A stretch of 27,443 nucleotides of DNA from an uncultured Lentisphaeria bacterium (GTDB lineage: Bacteria; Verrucomicrobiota; Lentisphaeria; JABSQK01; CAJWLW01). This document shows positions 1 through 7,594 of the stretch, in pieces. A model generated the notes under the pieces. The model was not told the DNA's origin and did not search any database. It saw nothing but the letters and a program-made list of their open reading frames with translations. Positions within the stretch are counted from its first letter, which is position 1; every line of letters starts with the position of its first letter. Location: positions 1 to 27,443 of the forward strand of contig CAJWLW010000034.1 in assembly GCA_913042885.1 (NCBI GenBank), given 5' to 3'. The position numbers and the translations under genes were made by a program.

Positions 1-246
1 GGCATTCGAACAGAATTTCTTCTTTTCACTGGTGATGTAGCGGCTTTTGAGCTTGATGCCGCAGTGATCGCACTCATCCAGGGTCGTCACAAAGCATGTT
101 TGTGAGCAGTAGGCCTTGTTGCCGGACGTGATGTAGCGGCCTTTGATTGATTTTGCACAGGTGCCGCAGTTCCGCGCTGCCTGGACGACGGCGGGGGAGG
201 CGAACAAGGCCAGTAATGTCAAAACGACAAGCGGTGATCGTTTCAT
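1..246 (-). CDS. Secreted LIM-like cysteine-rich protein, 3' end outside the window
   Basis: The first 82 codons of a minus-strand gene are present, starting at the ATG whose complement is at 244-246; the rest lies left of position 1. Residues 1-23 form a classical signal peptide (MKR, then a Leu/Val/Ala-rich core ending VVQA). The mature part has two similar units of about 27 residues: CGTC followed by GRYITSGNKAYC, then CDHC followed by SRYITSEKKKFC. The paired CxxC motifs and the repeated RYITS..K..[YF]C block resemble LIM/zinc-ribbon units, so a zinc-binding protein exported from the cytoplasm is likely. No function can be assigned. The 182 bases between it and the divergent dehydrogenase presumably hold promoters for both. 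Confidence 0.75.
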   Translation of the reverse strand, partial: MKRSPLVVLTLLALFASPAVVQAARNCGTCAKSIKGRYITSGNKAYCSQTCFVTTLDECDHCGIKLKSRYITSEKKKFCSNA

Positions 247-428
247 CGACTTTTCCGGTATTTTTCAGGTTGGGGGCTCATGGAGTTGCACCTTCATGTG
301 ACGCTGTGTCATGTGTATTTATTCGGCGAGAGGATTGCGGTTTGTCGCAAATCACTTGCAGCCGCACATCGCATGCCGTATCTTTGGCGCTCTTTCACGC
401 ACCGACTCACATGCATGGAGAACTATAC

Positions 429-1484
429 ATGCCTTTCAAGGTATTGATTACTGATGTGGTATTTGAACCGGATATCGAGCAAGAGATTCTCGGCGACGGA
501 GTCGAGATCAGCACGGAGACCGTCGAAGGCCAGCACGCGCCCGACGCGGTGTACAGCGCGGCCGATGCCTTGATGTGCTACCACACCCTCGAATTCGCTC
601 CAGAGATCATTCGTAAACTCACCAACTGCAAGATCATCTCCCGCGTCGGTGTGGGATATGACAACATCTGCCTGCAAACTGCAGCGGATATGGGCATCCT
701 CGTGTGCAATGTGCCCGACTACGGGACCAACGAAGTTGCCGACCACGCCATCGGGCTGATGCTTGCGTTGTGCCGGGGGATTCCGCAGATCAGCGAGGCA
801 ACGCGCAAGGGCGGCTACGATTTTGCCGCCTTCGGCAAGCTGCCGCGCCTGTGGGAGCGCAAGTTTGCCGTGATCGGGCTTGGACGCATCGGCACCGCTA
901 CGGCATTGCGTGCCAAAGCCTTCGGTCTCGATGTATGCTTCCACGATCCTTATCTTCCTGACGGCGTCGACAAGGCGCTGGGGATCACCCGCTACACGGA
1001 CCTTTACGAAATGGTGGCTGCTGCCGACATCATTTCCATACACACGCCGTTGACAGTCGAGACCCGCAATCTGGTCAACACCGAATTTGTCGCGACCATG
1101 AAGGACGATGCCTACCTGATCAACACCGCCCGCGGCCCGATCGTCGATGTCGACGCGGTAGGTGATGCATTGAAGGCCGGCCGCTTCGGCGGGGTCGGGA
1201 TCGATGTGTGGCCGACCGAACCGCCGCAGGACGAAGCGCTGATGACCGCCTGGCGCGCCCGTGAACCCTGGACCGATCGCCTGCTGGTGACCGCGCATGC
1301 GGCGTTCTTTTCAGGCGCCGGGATTCGTGAGATTCGTGAGAAAGCGACGCTCGAAGTCAAGCGCGTGCTGAACGACGAACCGCCGCGCAACTGCGTCAAT
1401 GTCGATCTGTTGACTCACGCCCGCATCGGTGAGGAGATGCTTGCCAGGGTCAAGCGCCTCAAGGAGGGGCCGCCGCCGGGCTGA
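429..1484 (+). CDS. CtBP-like D-2-hydroxyacid dehydrogenase (NAD-dependent)
   Basis: A 351-residue member of the D-isomer-specific 2-hydroxyacid dehydrogenase family, closest in style to the C-terminal-binding-protein/phosphoglycerate-dehydrogenase branch. It is expected to interconvert a 2-oxoacid and a D-2-hydroxyacid using NAD(H) in the cytoplasm. The Rossmann GLGRIG motif is at residues 150-155. The catalytic triad is visible as Arg235 in NTARGPIVD, Glu264 in WPTEPP and His290 in VTAHAAF. The open frame extends upstream to 147, but the ATG at 429 is preferred: GGAG at 417-420 sits 8 bases upstream and homology begins at MPFKVLITD. The substrate cannot be read from sequence. It converges with a ThuA-like gene, which weakly hints at carbohydrate-related metabolism. 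Confidence 0.9.
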   Translation: MPFKVLITDVVFEPDIEQEILGDGVEISTETVEGQHAPDAVYSAADALMCYHTLEFAPEIIRKLTNCKIISRVGVGYDNICLQTAADMGILVCNVPDYGTNEVADHAIGLMLALCRGIPQISEATRKGGYDFAAFGKLPRLWERKFAVIGLGRIGTATALRAKAFGLDVCFHDPYLPDGVDKALGITRYTDLYEMVAAADIISIHTPLTVETRNLVNTEFVATMKDDAYLINTARGPIVDVDAVGDALKAGRFGGVGIDVWPTEPPQDEALMTAWRAREPWTDRLLVTAHAAFFSGAGIREIREKATLEVKRVLNDEPPRNCVNVDLLTHARIGEEMLARVKRLKEGPPPG

Positions 1485-1527
1485 TCGGAGAGGACGGCAT
1501 GGCGGGAGTATCCTTTGCAGCGTCAGA

Positions 1528-2301
1528 CTATACTCGATGGATACTCTCGTCGACTTCGTGGTCGGCGGCGATCGGGCTGAGTGATACCGCGGCGTTAATG
1601 CATTTGTCGCGATATGGGCTGGCCGGCGCCGGCGCCAGCCATTGCACGCCGTTGGTGATGACCTGCTGAATGTCGCTGTTGTGATAGATCGGGAAGGTCT
1701 CGTGGCCGGGGCCGAAGTAGAAGACCCGGCCTTTGCCCCGGGTCCAGGTGCAGCCGGTTCTAAAGACTTCACCGCCTTCGTACCAACTGATATAGATCAG
1801 TTCATCGGGTGTCGGGATGTCGAAATGTTCGCCGTACATCTCGGAATGATCGAGCTCGATATAGGTGCCCAGGCCGTTGGTGATCGGGTGGCCGGGATTG
1901 ACGCACCAGATACGCTCCAGCTCGGCGGCTTCACGCCACAGCAGCCCGCAATCGGTACCCATCAGTCGCCTGAAGATTTTTGAGTAGTGGCTGGAATGCA
2001 GCACCATCAGCCCCATTCCTTTCAGCACGCGCTGGTGGACCCTTTCGACGATCTCATCGGCCACCTCATGATGCGCTACATGCCCCCACCACAACATGAC
2101 ATCGGTATGATCGACCACGTCCTGTGTCAGGCCGTGCTCCGGTTCGTCGAGCGTCGCATAATTGATATCAACCGCATCGCCGAGCCGCTGTTTTACAGCT
2201 GTGCCGATGGTGTTGTGAATACCGTCAGGATAGATGCCCCGGATGGTTTCGTTGTTTTTTTCGTGGCGAAATTCATTCCAGATCGTGACGTGAATAGGCA
2301 T
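1528..2301 (-). CDS. ThuA-like domain protein (trehalose-utilisation family)
   Basis: This 257-residue protein matches the ThuA-like family, a class-I glutamine-amidotransferase-like fold found in sugar-utilisation operons and in many PVC and Bacteroidetes genomes. Diagnostic stretches are [11 protein letters not shown] near the start, [12 protein letters not shown] at about 88-99, then [16 protein letters not shown] and [12 protein letters not shown], followed by [12 protein letters not shown] and a late [11 protein letters not shown]. ThuA itself is linked to trehalose/sucrose catabolism in rhizobia, but the reaction of most homologues is unknown. There is no signal peptide, so it is cytoplasmic. 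The last 30 or so residues (after QWLAPAP) are not family-conserved. It converges with the 2-hydroxyacid dehydrogenase, with only 43 bases between the two stops. Confidence 0.88.
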   Translation of the reverse strand: MPIHVTIWNEFRHEKNNETIRGIYPDGIHNTIGTAVKQRLGDAVDINYATLDEPEHGLTQDVVDHTDVMLWWGHVAHHEVADEIVERVHQRVLKGMGLMVLHSSHYSKIFRRLMGTDCGLLWREAAELERIWCVNPGHPITNGLGTYIELDHSEMYGEHFDIPTPDELIYISWYEGGEVFRTGCTWTRGKGRVFYFGPGHETFPIYHNSDIQQVITNGVQWLAPAPASPYRDKCINAAVSLSPIAADHEVDESIHRV

Positions 2302-2358
2302 GTTATGTTCTAACCGCGGTGAAGGGGTGAGGAAGTTTACCCATACTATAAAAAGCCG

Positions 2359-2784
2359 TCAGAGTTTGTAAAGCATCAGGTAAACAATTACGCCGCTGAC
2401 GGATACAAACATCCAGACCGGCCAGATCCAGCGGGCCAGCCGCTTGTGTCTGTCGAATGACTCGTGCCAGGCATGCCAGACCAGCACGATGATGAATGGC
2501 ATCTGGACTATTGCCAGGATGACATGCGGGATGAGCACGGCAAAGTACAGCGGGCGCGTCCAGTCCTCTTTCGTATACTTCACCGAACCGGCGTTTAAGT
2601 GGTAGACGATATATGAAGCGAGAAACAGGACCGACGTGATCAGCGCCGCGGTCATGAATCGCTTGTGCACCTCACGGCTGCCGCGCCGGATGCTGATATA
2701 TCCGCACAGCAGAAGCACGGCGGAGGTGCTGTTCAGGCAGGCATTGAGTGTCGGCAGATCGGCGATAGTCATATGATGGTCCAT
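2359..2784 (-). CDS. DUF420 family integral membrane protein (YozB/CtaM-like)
   Basis: A 141-residue protein with four predicted membrane helices (about 11-28, 43-62, 79-104 and 119-137). It has the DUF420 layout: LPTLNACLNSTSAVLLLCGY at the start, then RRGSREVHKRFM, the SYIVYHL block, RPLYFAVLIPHVILA and RHKRLARWIWPVWMFVSVSG. The conserved His residues are present. The Bacillus relative YozB (CtaM) is needed for maturation of heme-copper oxidase, so a role around cytochrome oxidase assembly is plausible; no oxidase gene is in view. The ATG is immediately adjacent to the stop of the upstream cyclase gene (no spacing), so the two are probably co-transcribed and coupled. An alternative ATG four codons further in is possible. 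Confidence 0.85.
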   Translation of the reverse strand: MDHHMTIADLPTLNACLNSTSAVLLLCGYISIRRGSREVHKRFMTAALITSVLFLASYIVYHLNAGSVKYTKEDWTRPLYFAVLIPHVILAIVQMPFIIVLVWHAWHESFDRHKRLARWIWPVWMFVSVSGVIVYLMLYKL

Positions 2785-5283
2785 TCATTTTGTTGCCCTG
2801 ACGAATTCGCCCTGCCAGGTATCGGGTGGTGGTACTTCGATATACTTCTTGACGCGATCGATCATTGTAAGCGACGGGCCGTCGTCGGCAATAATGGCGA
2901 GTACCTGTTCGAAATATTGGATCGCTTTCTCGAAATTCCGTTCCCAATGGATTTTCAGGCCGAGATCATAAAGCTCCAGGACCTGGCGCTGGTGATCGCT
3001 GATCTCGTCTTTCTTGGCCATCAGTTCGTAGACCTGGATTGGCACGGTCTTGCCCTTGACGATGATCTTGTCGAGCAACCGCGCTTCGATATCGTTCTTG
3101 GCCAGCTCGTAGGTCGACTGGCCGATCATGATCAGTGTCTCGTAGTCCTTGTTCGCCGGCTCGAAGCGCGCTGCCTGGTTCACGGCATCTCCCATCACCG
3201 TGTATGAGAATCTCTTCTCCGATCCCATGTTACCTGCTGCGACAACGCCTGAATTCAACCCCATACGTGCCATCACATCGACGCCGAATTCTTTCTTGAA
3301 TCTCGGTGCCAACTCGACGATCAGCTTCTGCTGGTCCAGGGCGGCCCAGCAGGCGCGAGTGGCATGGTCCCCGAGCGGATAGGGCACGCCCCACACCGCC
3401 ATGATTGCGTCACCTTCGTATTTGTCGAGGTAGCCGTTACTGTCCATGATGACGTTGGTCATCGGACTAAGATAGGCATTCAGCAGCTCCACGAGTTTTT
3501 CCGCGCCGAGGGTCTCGGAGATCGTCGTAAACCCGGCGAGGTCGGAGAAGAACATGGTCGCTTCCATTTTCTGTCCGGCCAGTGAAAAACTTCCGGGATT
3601 TTCTTCCAGGTAGTTCAGGACATCGCCGGACACCATGGTCGAGAACATGCCGCGGATTTTTTTCTTCTCGCGCTGCTCAGAGAGATAGTTATAAAGCAGC
3701 ACACTGAGGTAACTGCTCAACATGAAAGCGGCCGGCGGGACGACAGGGAGGATGAACCTGTGCATTTGCACCATGCCGTAGACCGTGGCGAAATAGCCGA
3801 GCGCCACGAGGCCGACGAGCGCGGAGTAGCGCACCGGCCGGAGAAACGCGGAACACGGCATTAGCAACAACCACAGACCGACAAGCGCCAGGGCCCCTTC
3901 TTTGCTCGACAGCGGCCGCAGGAACGTGCCGGTAAGAATATTGCTCGCTGCCGTCATGTGGATGTGCACGAACGGCGTATTCGAATCGACCGGGCACGGA
4001 CCGACATCGGTATTGCCGGTTTCGGTGATACCGACCATGACCAGTTTGTCGTTGAGCAGTTCGTACTTTTCCCTGCTGACATTGGCTTTGCCGGTGCGTG
4101 CCAGCATTTCGTCGAGCGGTTCGTCGATGACTTTGGCAAACGAGATATTGTTGAAGATTTTGATGCTTCCGACGAAATCGAGAAACAAGTATCCGGATTC
4201 ATCGATCGGGACATTAACTTCGGACCGGCCCTTTGGCCGTATGATGATGCGGTCGCCGTAGATCACTTCGATTGGTGGCGGTCCCTCGATCTCTTTCCCG
4301 AGGCTGTTGAGGTCGTTGAGGTCGATATCCCAGTAATACAGGCAGCTGAGCAGCGCATACGACGGCAGGAAAAGGCGGCGTGTCACGAATTCGCCGGTCT
4401 CGGGATCTTTGAACTCGTATTCAATGCCGCGCAGCAGCTGGATGCGGCGGATCAATCCATCTTCCTCGCGCGGCACATCGATGTAGCCGAGAGAACAGTA
4501 GTCGAGGAAATCGTTACTCGGCAGCTCGGCGGCGTATTTGTAGTAGTCATAGTCGTCCGGAATATTCTGAACGTACTGCTGCGGGATCGACATATCCTGC
4601 AGGTACGGCAGCATCGTCCCGTTGTTTTCGGAGAGATCCTCCTCGTCGTCGCCGAGAATCGCGGCGGGGCTCCATGATTTTGTTCGGTCCTCCGGGAAGT
4701 AATAGGCCAGCAGCGTTTTCGAAGTATCCTTATCTGAGATCCCGGCCATGGCGTTGACGAGGTTGAGGTCGCCAAGAGCGAATGACAGCAGGGCGATATT
4801 CGTGAGGATGCGGTGATCGGTAATTTCCGACTCGCCGTGAGCCAGTGATTGAACCGATTTGCTGATCGCCATGAGCCGATCGTAATCTTTCAGGAGCGAA
4901 TCACCCTGGTGCTCTTTGTCGACCACCTTGCCAATAGCTTCCTTGAAGACGATGTCGAAGGCCACGACCTTCGGCTTGAAGACGTCGCGGAAATAGGGTA
5001 TTTGATCAAGAAACGGCTTGCGTGTGACCCACACGCCCTTGCCGTACGCTCCCAGATCGACGCTGGTCTTGTCGTCGATGCCGATCAAGGTGATCTGGTC
5101 GGCAACCGGCTGTCGCACCAGGTTGTTGCGCTGGCGCATGAGGAAGTCGCCAATCAGCGGCTCTGAGCGCGTCAGCAGCGGTGATGGCCCGACATTGACC
5201 AGGGCCAGCAGCAGAGTAGTGCCCAGAACAACGGTGACCAGGACTGGATTGACCAGACGAAAATTGCTTTTTTGGCTTGCCAT
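2785..5283 (-). CDS. CHASE2-class III adenylate cyclase with TPR-like tail
   Basis: An 832-residue membrane sensor cyclase. A first helix (about 11-30) is followed by a periplasmic CHASE2 sensor region (about 35-455, with IGIDDKT and VVAFDIVF early and LVMVGITETG late), three closely spaced helices (about 463-530) and a class III catalytic domain (about 570-755). All expected catalytic residues are visible: metal-binding Asp581 (FFSDLAGFT) and Asp625 (EGDAIMAVWG), adenine-selecting Lys621 and Asp699 (VMGDAVNQAARFE), and transition-state Asn702 and Arg706. The Lys/Asp pair argues for ATP as substrate, hence cAMP. Residues about 768-800 resemble one TPR helix pair. A beta-barrel protein gene lies 101 bases upstream and DUF420 abuts downstream. 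The extracytoplasmic signal is unknown. Confidence 0.95.
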   Translation of the reverse strand: MASQKSNFRLVNPVLVTVVLGTTLLLALVNVGPSPLLTRSEPLIGDFLMRQRNNLVRQPVADQITLIGIDDKTSVDLGAYGKGVWVTRKPFLDQIPYFRDVFKPKVVAFDIVFKEAIGKVVDKEHQGDSLLKDYDRLMAISKSVQSLAHGESEITDHRILTNIALLSFALGDLNLVNAMAGISDKDTSKTLLAYYFPEDRTKSWSPAAILGDDEEDLSENNGTMLPYLQDMSIPQQYVQNIPDDYDYYKYAAELPSNDFLDYCSLGYIDVPREEDGLIRRIQLLRGIEYEFKDPETGEFVTRRLFLPSYALLSCLYYWDIDLNDLNSLGKEIEGPPPIEVIYGDRIIIRPKGRSEVNVPIDESGYLFLDFVGSIKIFNNISFAKVIDEPLDEMLARTGKANVSREKYELLNDKLVMVGITETGNTDVGPCPVDSNTPFVHIHMTAASNILTGTFLRPLSSKEGALALVGLWLLLMPCSAFLRPVRYSALVGLVALGYFATVYGMVQMHRFILPVVPPAAFMLSSYLSVLLYNYLSEQREKKKIRGMFSTMVSGDVLNYLEENPGSFSLAGQKMEATMFFSDLAGFTTISETLGAEKLVELLNAYLSPMTNVIMDSNGYLDKYEGDAIMAVWGVPYPLGDHATRACWAALDQQKLIVELAPRFKKEFGVDVMARMGLNSGVVAAGNMGSEKRFSYTVMGDAVNQAARFEPANKDYETLIMIGQSTYELAKNDIEARLLDKIIVKGKTVPIQVYELMAKKDEISDHQRQVLELYDLGLKIHWERNFEKAIQYFEQVLAIIADDGPSLTMIDRVKKYIEVPPPDTWQGEFVRATK

Positions 5284-5384
5284 GCCAACGGTAAAGGTGC
5301 TTTGGGGTCAGGTTCGCTGGGCAACGGGCTTAGGCAGTGCCGGCACCCGTGCCGCGGCCCCAGCTGGGAGAATCGCGGTGTCTG

Positions 5385-6695
5385 TCAGAAATAGAAATTG
5401 AGACTGGCGTTGACGCGGTGCTCTTTGAGCTGGTGGTACTTGAGTGTGTTTTCGTAGCCGATACTTACGTCCATCCAGTCCGTCGGTGCGTATGACCCGT
5501 CGAGACCGACGATCCAGAAGGTACTGTCGACGTCCTCTTCTTCGTTGTCGAGCATGGTGTAGAAGGTGGCATACGCGAGTGTCGAAAACTCGTCCGTCCA
5601 GCTTTTGTTGGCATCGACCATTGTGGCCCAGGACGCGTCTTCATTGTCGAAGAGCCGGGTAAGCGAGCGCTTGTTGAAGCTCGCCAGCGAGGTTGTCAGG
5701 CCGATGTCGATATTGTCGACCTCGGTCGATGTGGAAGCCAGCACGCCTGCGCCCATGCGATCGACGTTCTGCGCAAGATTCTCCGACACACCGAGGATGG
5801 TCACGATGGCATCCTCCACGTCGATCTGCGTGTAGTTGAGGAATGCGCCGATCGTCAGCTTGTCGGTGACGGCGTGGTTGGCGTAGAAATCGTAGACAAC
5901 GGTGCGTCGTCGCATGTCGACTTCGCCGCCGACCTTGTATTCGGAATAGTTTGCTCCGAGGCCGAAGTCGAATGTATCAGCGAATGTGCCATTCATAAAA
6001 AACGAGTTTGCGCGGTCGTGTCCGGAGCCGCTGGCGTCACTGAAACTGGCGAAGCTTGCCGAGGTAGAGAGGCTCAAATTGGTGAAGTTCTCACCGAATG
6101 CCCCACCGGGCGCCTTGGTGTGGGAGGTGCCGGAGCGGCGCGCTGCATTGAGGTTGCGGCGTGTGGTAGACTGTGCCGTGTTCTGCTTGGCCGTCTGCAC
6201 CAGGGCATCGACGATTTCGACGGTCCGGATAGCGTTGCGCACCTCCAAAATCTGTGCAACGACAGTGTCCTGGTCGCCGGTGGGGTCCTCGAGGATCTCC
6301 TTGTTCATTTCGATCAACTGTTCCAGGGCTTGAAGGCGCACAGCCAGGTTTGTCAGCGTAGTTTTCAAGCCGTCGTTACGGCCTTCGGCGAAGTTGATTT
6401 TCAGGCGTTCTGTGTTGATTTCAGCTTTGGAATCGTCGAGGAGCTGGCGGTTCACGTCACGTTCACCGATGAACTGATCACTGACGGCAGTGTCGACTCC
6501 CGACTGCACGGTCGGCAGCGGTGTCTGTTCGATGAACAGGTCGGTGGCGGTGAATACCGGCGGGACGCCCGGTGGGTCCGGCTCGTCGGTCAGTTCGCCG
6601 CCGCCCTCTTCCGAGGCGACGTCGGCGAACATTATTGGCACGGGTAACACCATCAGAGCGAGCAGAAAGAACTTTATGGTGTTGCGAATCATCAT
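5385..6695 (-). CDS. Outer-membrane beta-barrel protein with coiled-coil N-terminal region
   Basis: No named family was recognised. The frame opens upstream at a TTG (6710), but the ATG at 6695 is preferred because GGGAG lies 6 bases before it and it starts the signal peptide MMIRNTIKFFLLALMVLPVP, probably cleaved after MFA. The mature protein (436 residues including the signal) has a Pro/Glu-rich linker, a helical probably coiled-coil stretch at about 95-170 rich in Leu and Glu, and a C-terminal half (about 200-436) of alternating hydrophobic and polar strands such as FGLGANYSEYKVGGEVDMR. It ends in LNFYF, the terminal aromatic signature recognised by the BAM machinery. The C-terminal part looks autotransporter-barrel-like. 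It precedes the CHASE2 cyclase on the same strand, so a link to envelope sensing is possible. Confidence 0.8.
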   Translation of the reverse strand: MMIRNTIKFFLLALMVLPVPIMFADVASEEGGGELTDEPDPPGVPPVFTATDLFIEQTPLPTVQSGVDTAVSDQFIGERDVNRQLLDDSKAEINTERLKINFAEGRNDGLKTTLTNLAVRLQALEQLIEMNKEILEDPTGDQDTVVAQILEVRNAIRTVEIVDALVQTAKQNTAQSTTRRNLNAARRSGTSHTKAPGGAFGENFTNLSLSTSASFASFSDASGSGHDRANSFFMNGTFADTFDFGLGANYSEYKVGGEVDMRRRTVVYDFYANHAVTDKLTIGAFLNYTQIDVEDAIVTILGVSENLAQNVDRMGAGVLASTSTEVDNIDIGLTTSLASFNKRSLTRLFDNEDASWATMVDANKSWTDEFSTLAYATFYTMLDNEEEDVDSTFWIVGLDGSYAPTDWMDVSIGYENTLKYHQLKEHRVNASLNFYF

Positions 6696-6728
6696 TATCA
6701 ACTCCCGCAAATGTGGCGCGCGAGCGGC

Positions 6729-6758
6729 ATTTTACATGCAAACCCGTTGCCAGTTGAA
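6729..6758 (-). promoter_or_regulatory. Candidate promoter for the beta-barrel protein gene
   Basis: On the minus strand, TAAAAT (complement of 6729-6734) matches five of six bases of a sigma-70 -10 box. TTCAAC (complement of 6753-6758) lies 18 bases upstream as a weak -35. The -10 is about 34 bases before the chosen ATG. It fits by position but rests on short motifs only. Confidence 0.3.
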
Positions 6759-6858
6759 CTGAATTTTTACTTTATCCGTCGTGTTGGCTAATTCAAGGTC
6801 ACAGGGACCGCCAAAGCGCATTGGGAAACGAGTCTCGCTCTGGTTGCGATCGTTCGTT

Positions 6859-6886
6859 TTGCGCTTTCAGCCACCATGGCTATATT
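6859..6886 (+). promoter_or_regulatory. Weak candidate promoter for pgsA-recQ
   Basis: TTGCGC at 6859-6864 and TATATT at 6881-6886 are 16 bases apart. The -10 matches five of six bases, the -35 only three. If used, the transcript leader would include the direct repeats at 6911-6937 and the palindrome at 6968-6987. Confidence 0.22.
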
Positions 6887-6910
6887 GCAACCAAGACGCC
6901 CGAATCACTT

Positions 6911-6937
6911 TTACGATAGCCTGAGCATTACGATAGC
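6911..6937. repeat. Two direct copies of TTACGATAGC in the pgsA leader
   Basis: TTACGATAGC occurs at 6911-6920 and again at 6928-6937, 17 bases start to start. The rest of the 311-base gap between the beta-barrel gene and pgsA (6696-7006) holds only the candidate promoters and the palindrome listed here. The pair may be a tandem binding site for a dimeric regulator; nothing in the sequence names the regulator. Confidence 0.55.
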
Positions 6938-6967
6938 TTGGGCGCACTGGATTCTCACGCCTTGTGC

Positions 6968-6987
6968 CATGTGATTTTTATCACATG
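6968..6987. promoter_or_regulatory. CRP-type palindrome (TGTGA-N6-TCACA) before pgsA
   Basis: Two perfectly complementary 8-base arms, CATGTGAT (6968-6975) and ATCACATG (6980-6987), flank TTTT. They contain the textbook CRP half-sites TGTGA (6970-6974) and TCACA (6981-6985) with the canonical 6-base spacer. The site ends 19 bases before the pgsA start codon. So close to the gene it would more probably repress or block than activate, unless the promoter is unusually placed. An RNA hairpin in the leader is the alternative reading. The same window encodes an adenylate cyclase with an intact active site, but no CRP/FNR-family gene is seen here. Confidence 0.6.
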
Positions 6988-7006
6988 CAAGGCCCCGTGT
7001 TCCGAC

Positions 7007-7594
7007 ATGAACCTCCCCAACAAACTTACGCTCGCAAGGTTCATCCTGACTATGGTCATGATTGTGCTGGCGGCACTGCCGTCGTCCACCACGGAGAACC
7101 TGTTGCACTGGAAGATCGGGTTCATCATAGGTTGCATCGCTGGTTTCACAGATTTCCTCGACGGCTACGTGGCGCGCAAGTACGATCTGGTCACCGACTT
7201 CGGGAAATTGATGGACCCGCTGGCCGACAAAATTTTCACCGTCAGCGGATTCGTCATTCTCGTACAGTACGGCCACTTGCCGGGGTGGGTGGCGATCGTC
7301 ATCCTGACCCGCGAATTCGGCGTTACCGGCTTGCGCGGGATGGCTGCCGCCAAAGGTGAAGTGATCGCTGCTGCGTCGATTGGGAAACTCAAGACGTTGT
7401 TACAGATGTTGACACTGCTGCTGGGCGGCTTCATCTTGGTCGGCTGGCTGTCGCTCGATATGCAATTGCCCGGGATCGACGTGGGCCTCGAGACGATTTG
7501 GACTACGGTCTACTGGCTGGTCGCTGCCGTCACCGTGTACAGCGGTATCGATTACTTCATAAAAGGCCGCAACCTCTACGTCAAAGAGCTTTGA
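7007..7594 (+). CDS. pgsA: CDP-diacylglycerol--glycerol-3-phosphate 3-phosphatidyltransferase
   Basis: A 195-residue integral membrane enzyme that makes phosphatidylglycerol phosphate from CDP-diacylglycerol and glycerol 3-phosphate, the committed step to phosphatidylglycerol and cardiolipin. The CDP-alcohol phosphatidyltransferase signature is complete: Asp-Phe-Leu-Asp-Gly-Tyr-Val-Ala-Arg, then eight residues, Gly, three residues, Asp, three residues, Asp (about residues 49-75). The N-terminus MNLPNKLTLARF is typical of PgsA, so the ATG at 7007 is chosen over an in-frame extension starting at 6938. Four to five membrane helices are expected. The Shine-Dalgarno is weak (AAGG at 6989-6992, rather far). 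The TGA at 7592-7594 directly abuts the ATG of recQ. Confidence 0.95.
   Translation: MNLPNKLTLARFILTMVMIVLAALPSSTTENLLHWKIGFIIGCIAGFTDFLDGYVARKYDLVTDFGKLMDPLADKIFTVSGFVILVQYGHLPGWVAIVILTREFGVTGLRGMAAAKGEVIAAASIGKLKTLLQMLTLLLGGFILVGWLSLDMQLPGIDVGLETIWTTVYWLVAAVTVYSGIDYFIKGRNLYVKEL

Noticed and set aside
292..316. TGTGA...TCATGT near-palindrome before the dehydrogenase as a second CRP site
   Set aside because: The second half-site and spacing do not match TCACA with a 6-base spacer; only a short TGAC-N5-GTCA symmetry is present.
147..428. N-terminal extension of the 2-hydroxyacid dehydrogenase frame
   Set aside because: The extension has no family similarity, overlaps the divergent LIM-like gene, and a good GGAG site precedes the ATG at 429.
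423..1298. Long minus-strand frame of 291 codons
   Set aside because: It is the antisense shadow of the dehydrogenase; its translation shows no family motif and the plus-strand gene has all catalytic residues.
3958..4677. 239-codon plus-strand frame opposite the cyclase
   Set aside because: Antisense shadow of the CHASE2 domain; Asp/Val/Gln-rich reading typical of complement strands of GC-rich genes.
5284..5384. GC-rich inverted sequence between the barrel gene and the cyclase as a terminator
   Set aside because: The GGCAC-GG-GTGCC hairpin has a two-base loop and no U-run in the direction of transcription.
5874..6647. 257-codon plus-strand frame opposite the beta-barrel gene
   Set aside because: No start-site or family support; the minus-strand frame has a signal peptide and C-terminal Phe.
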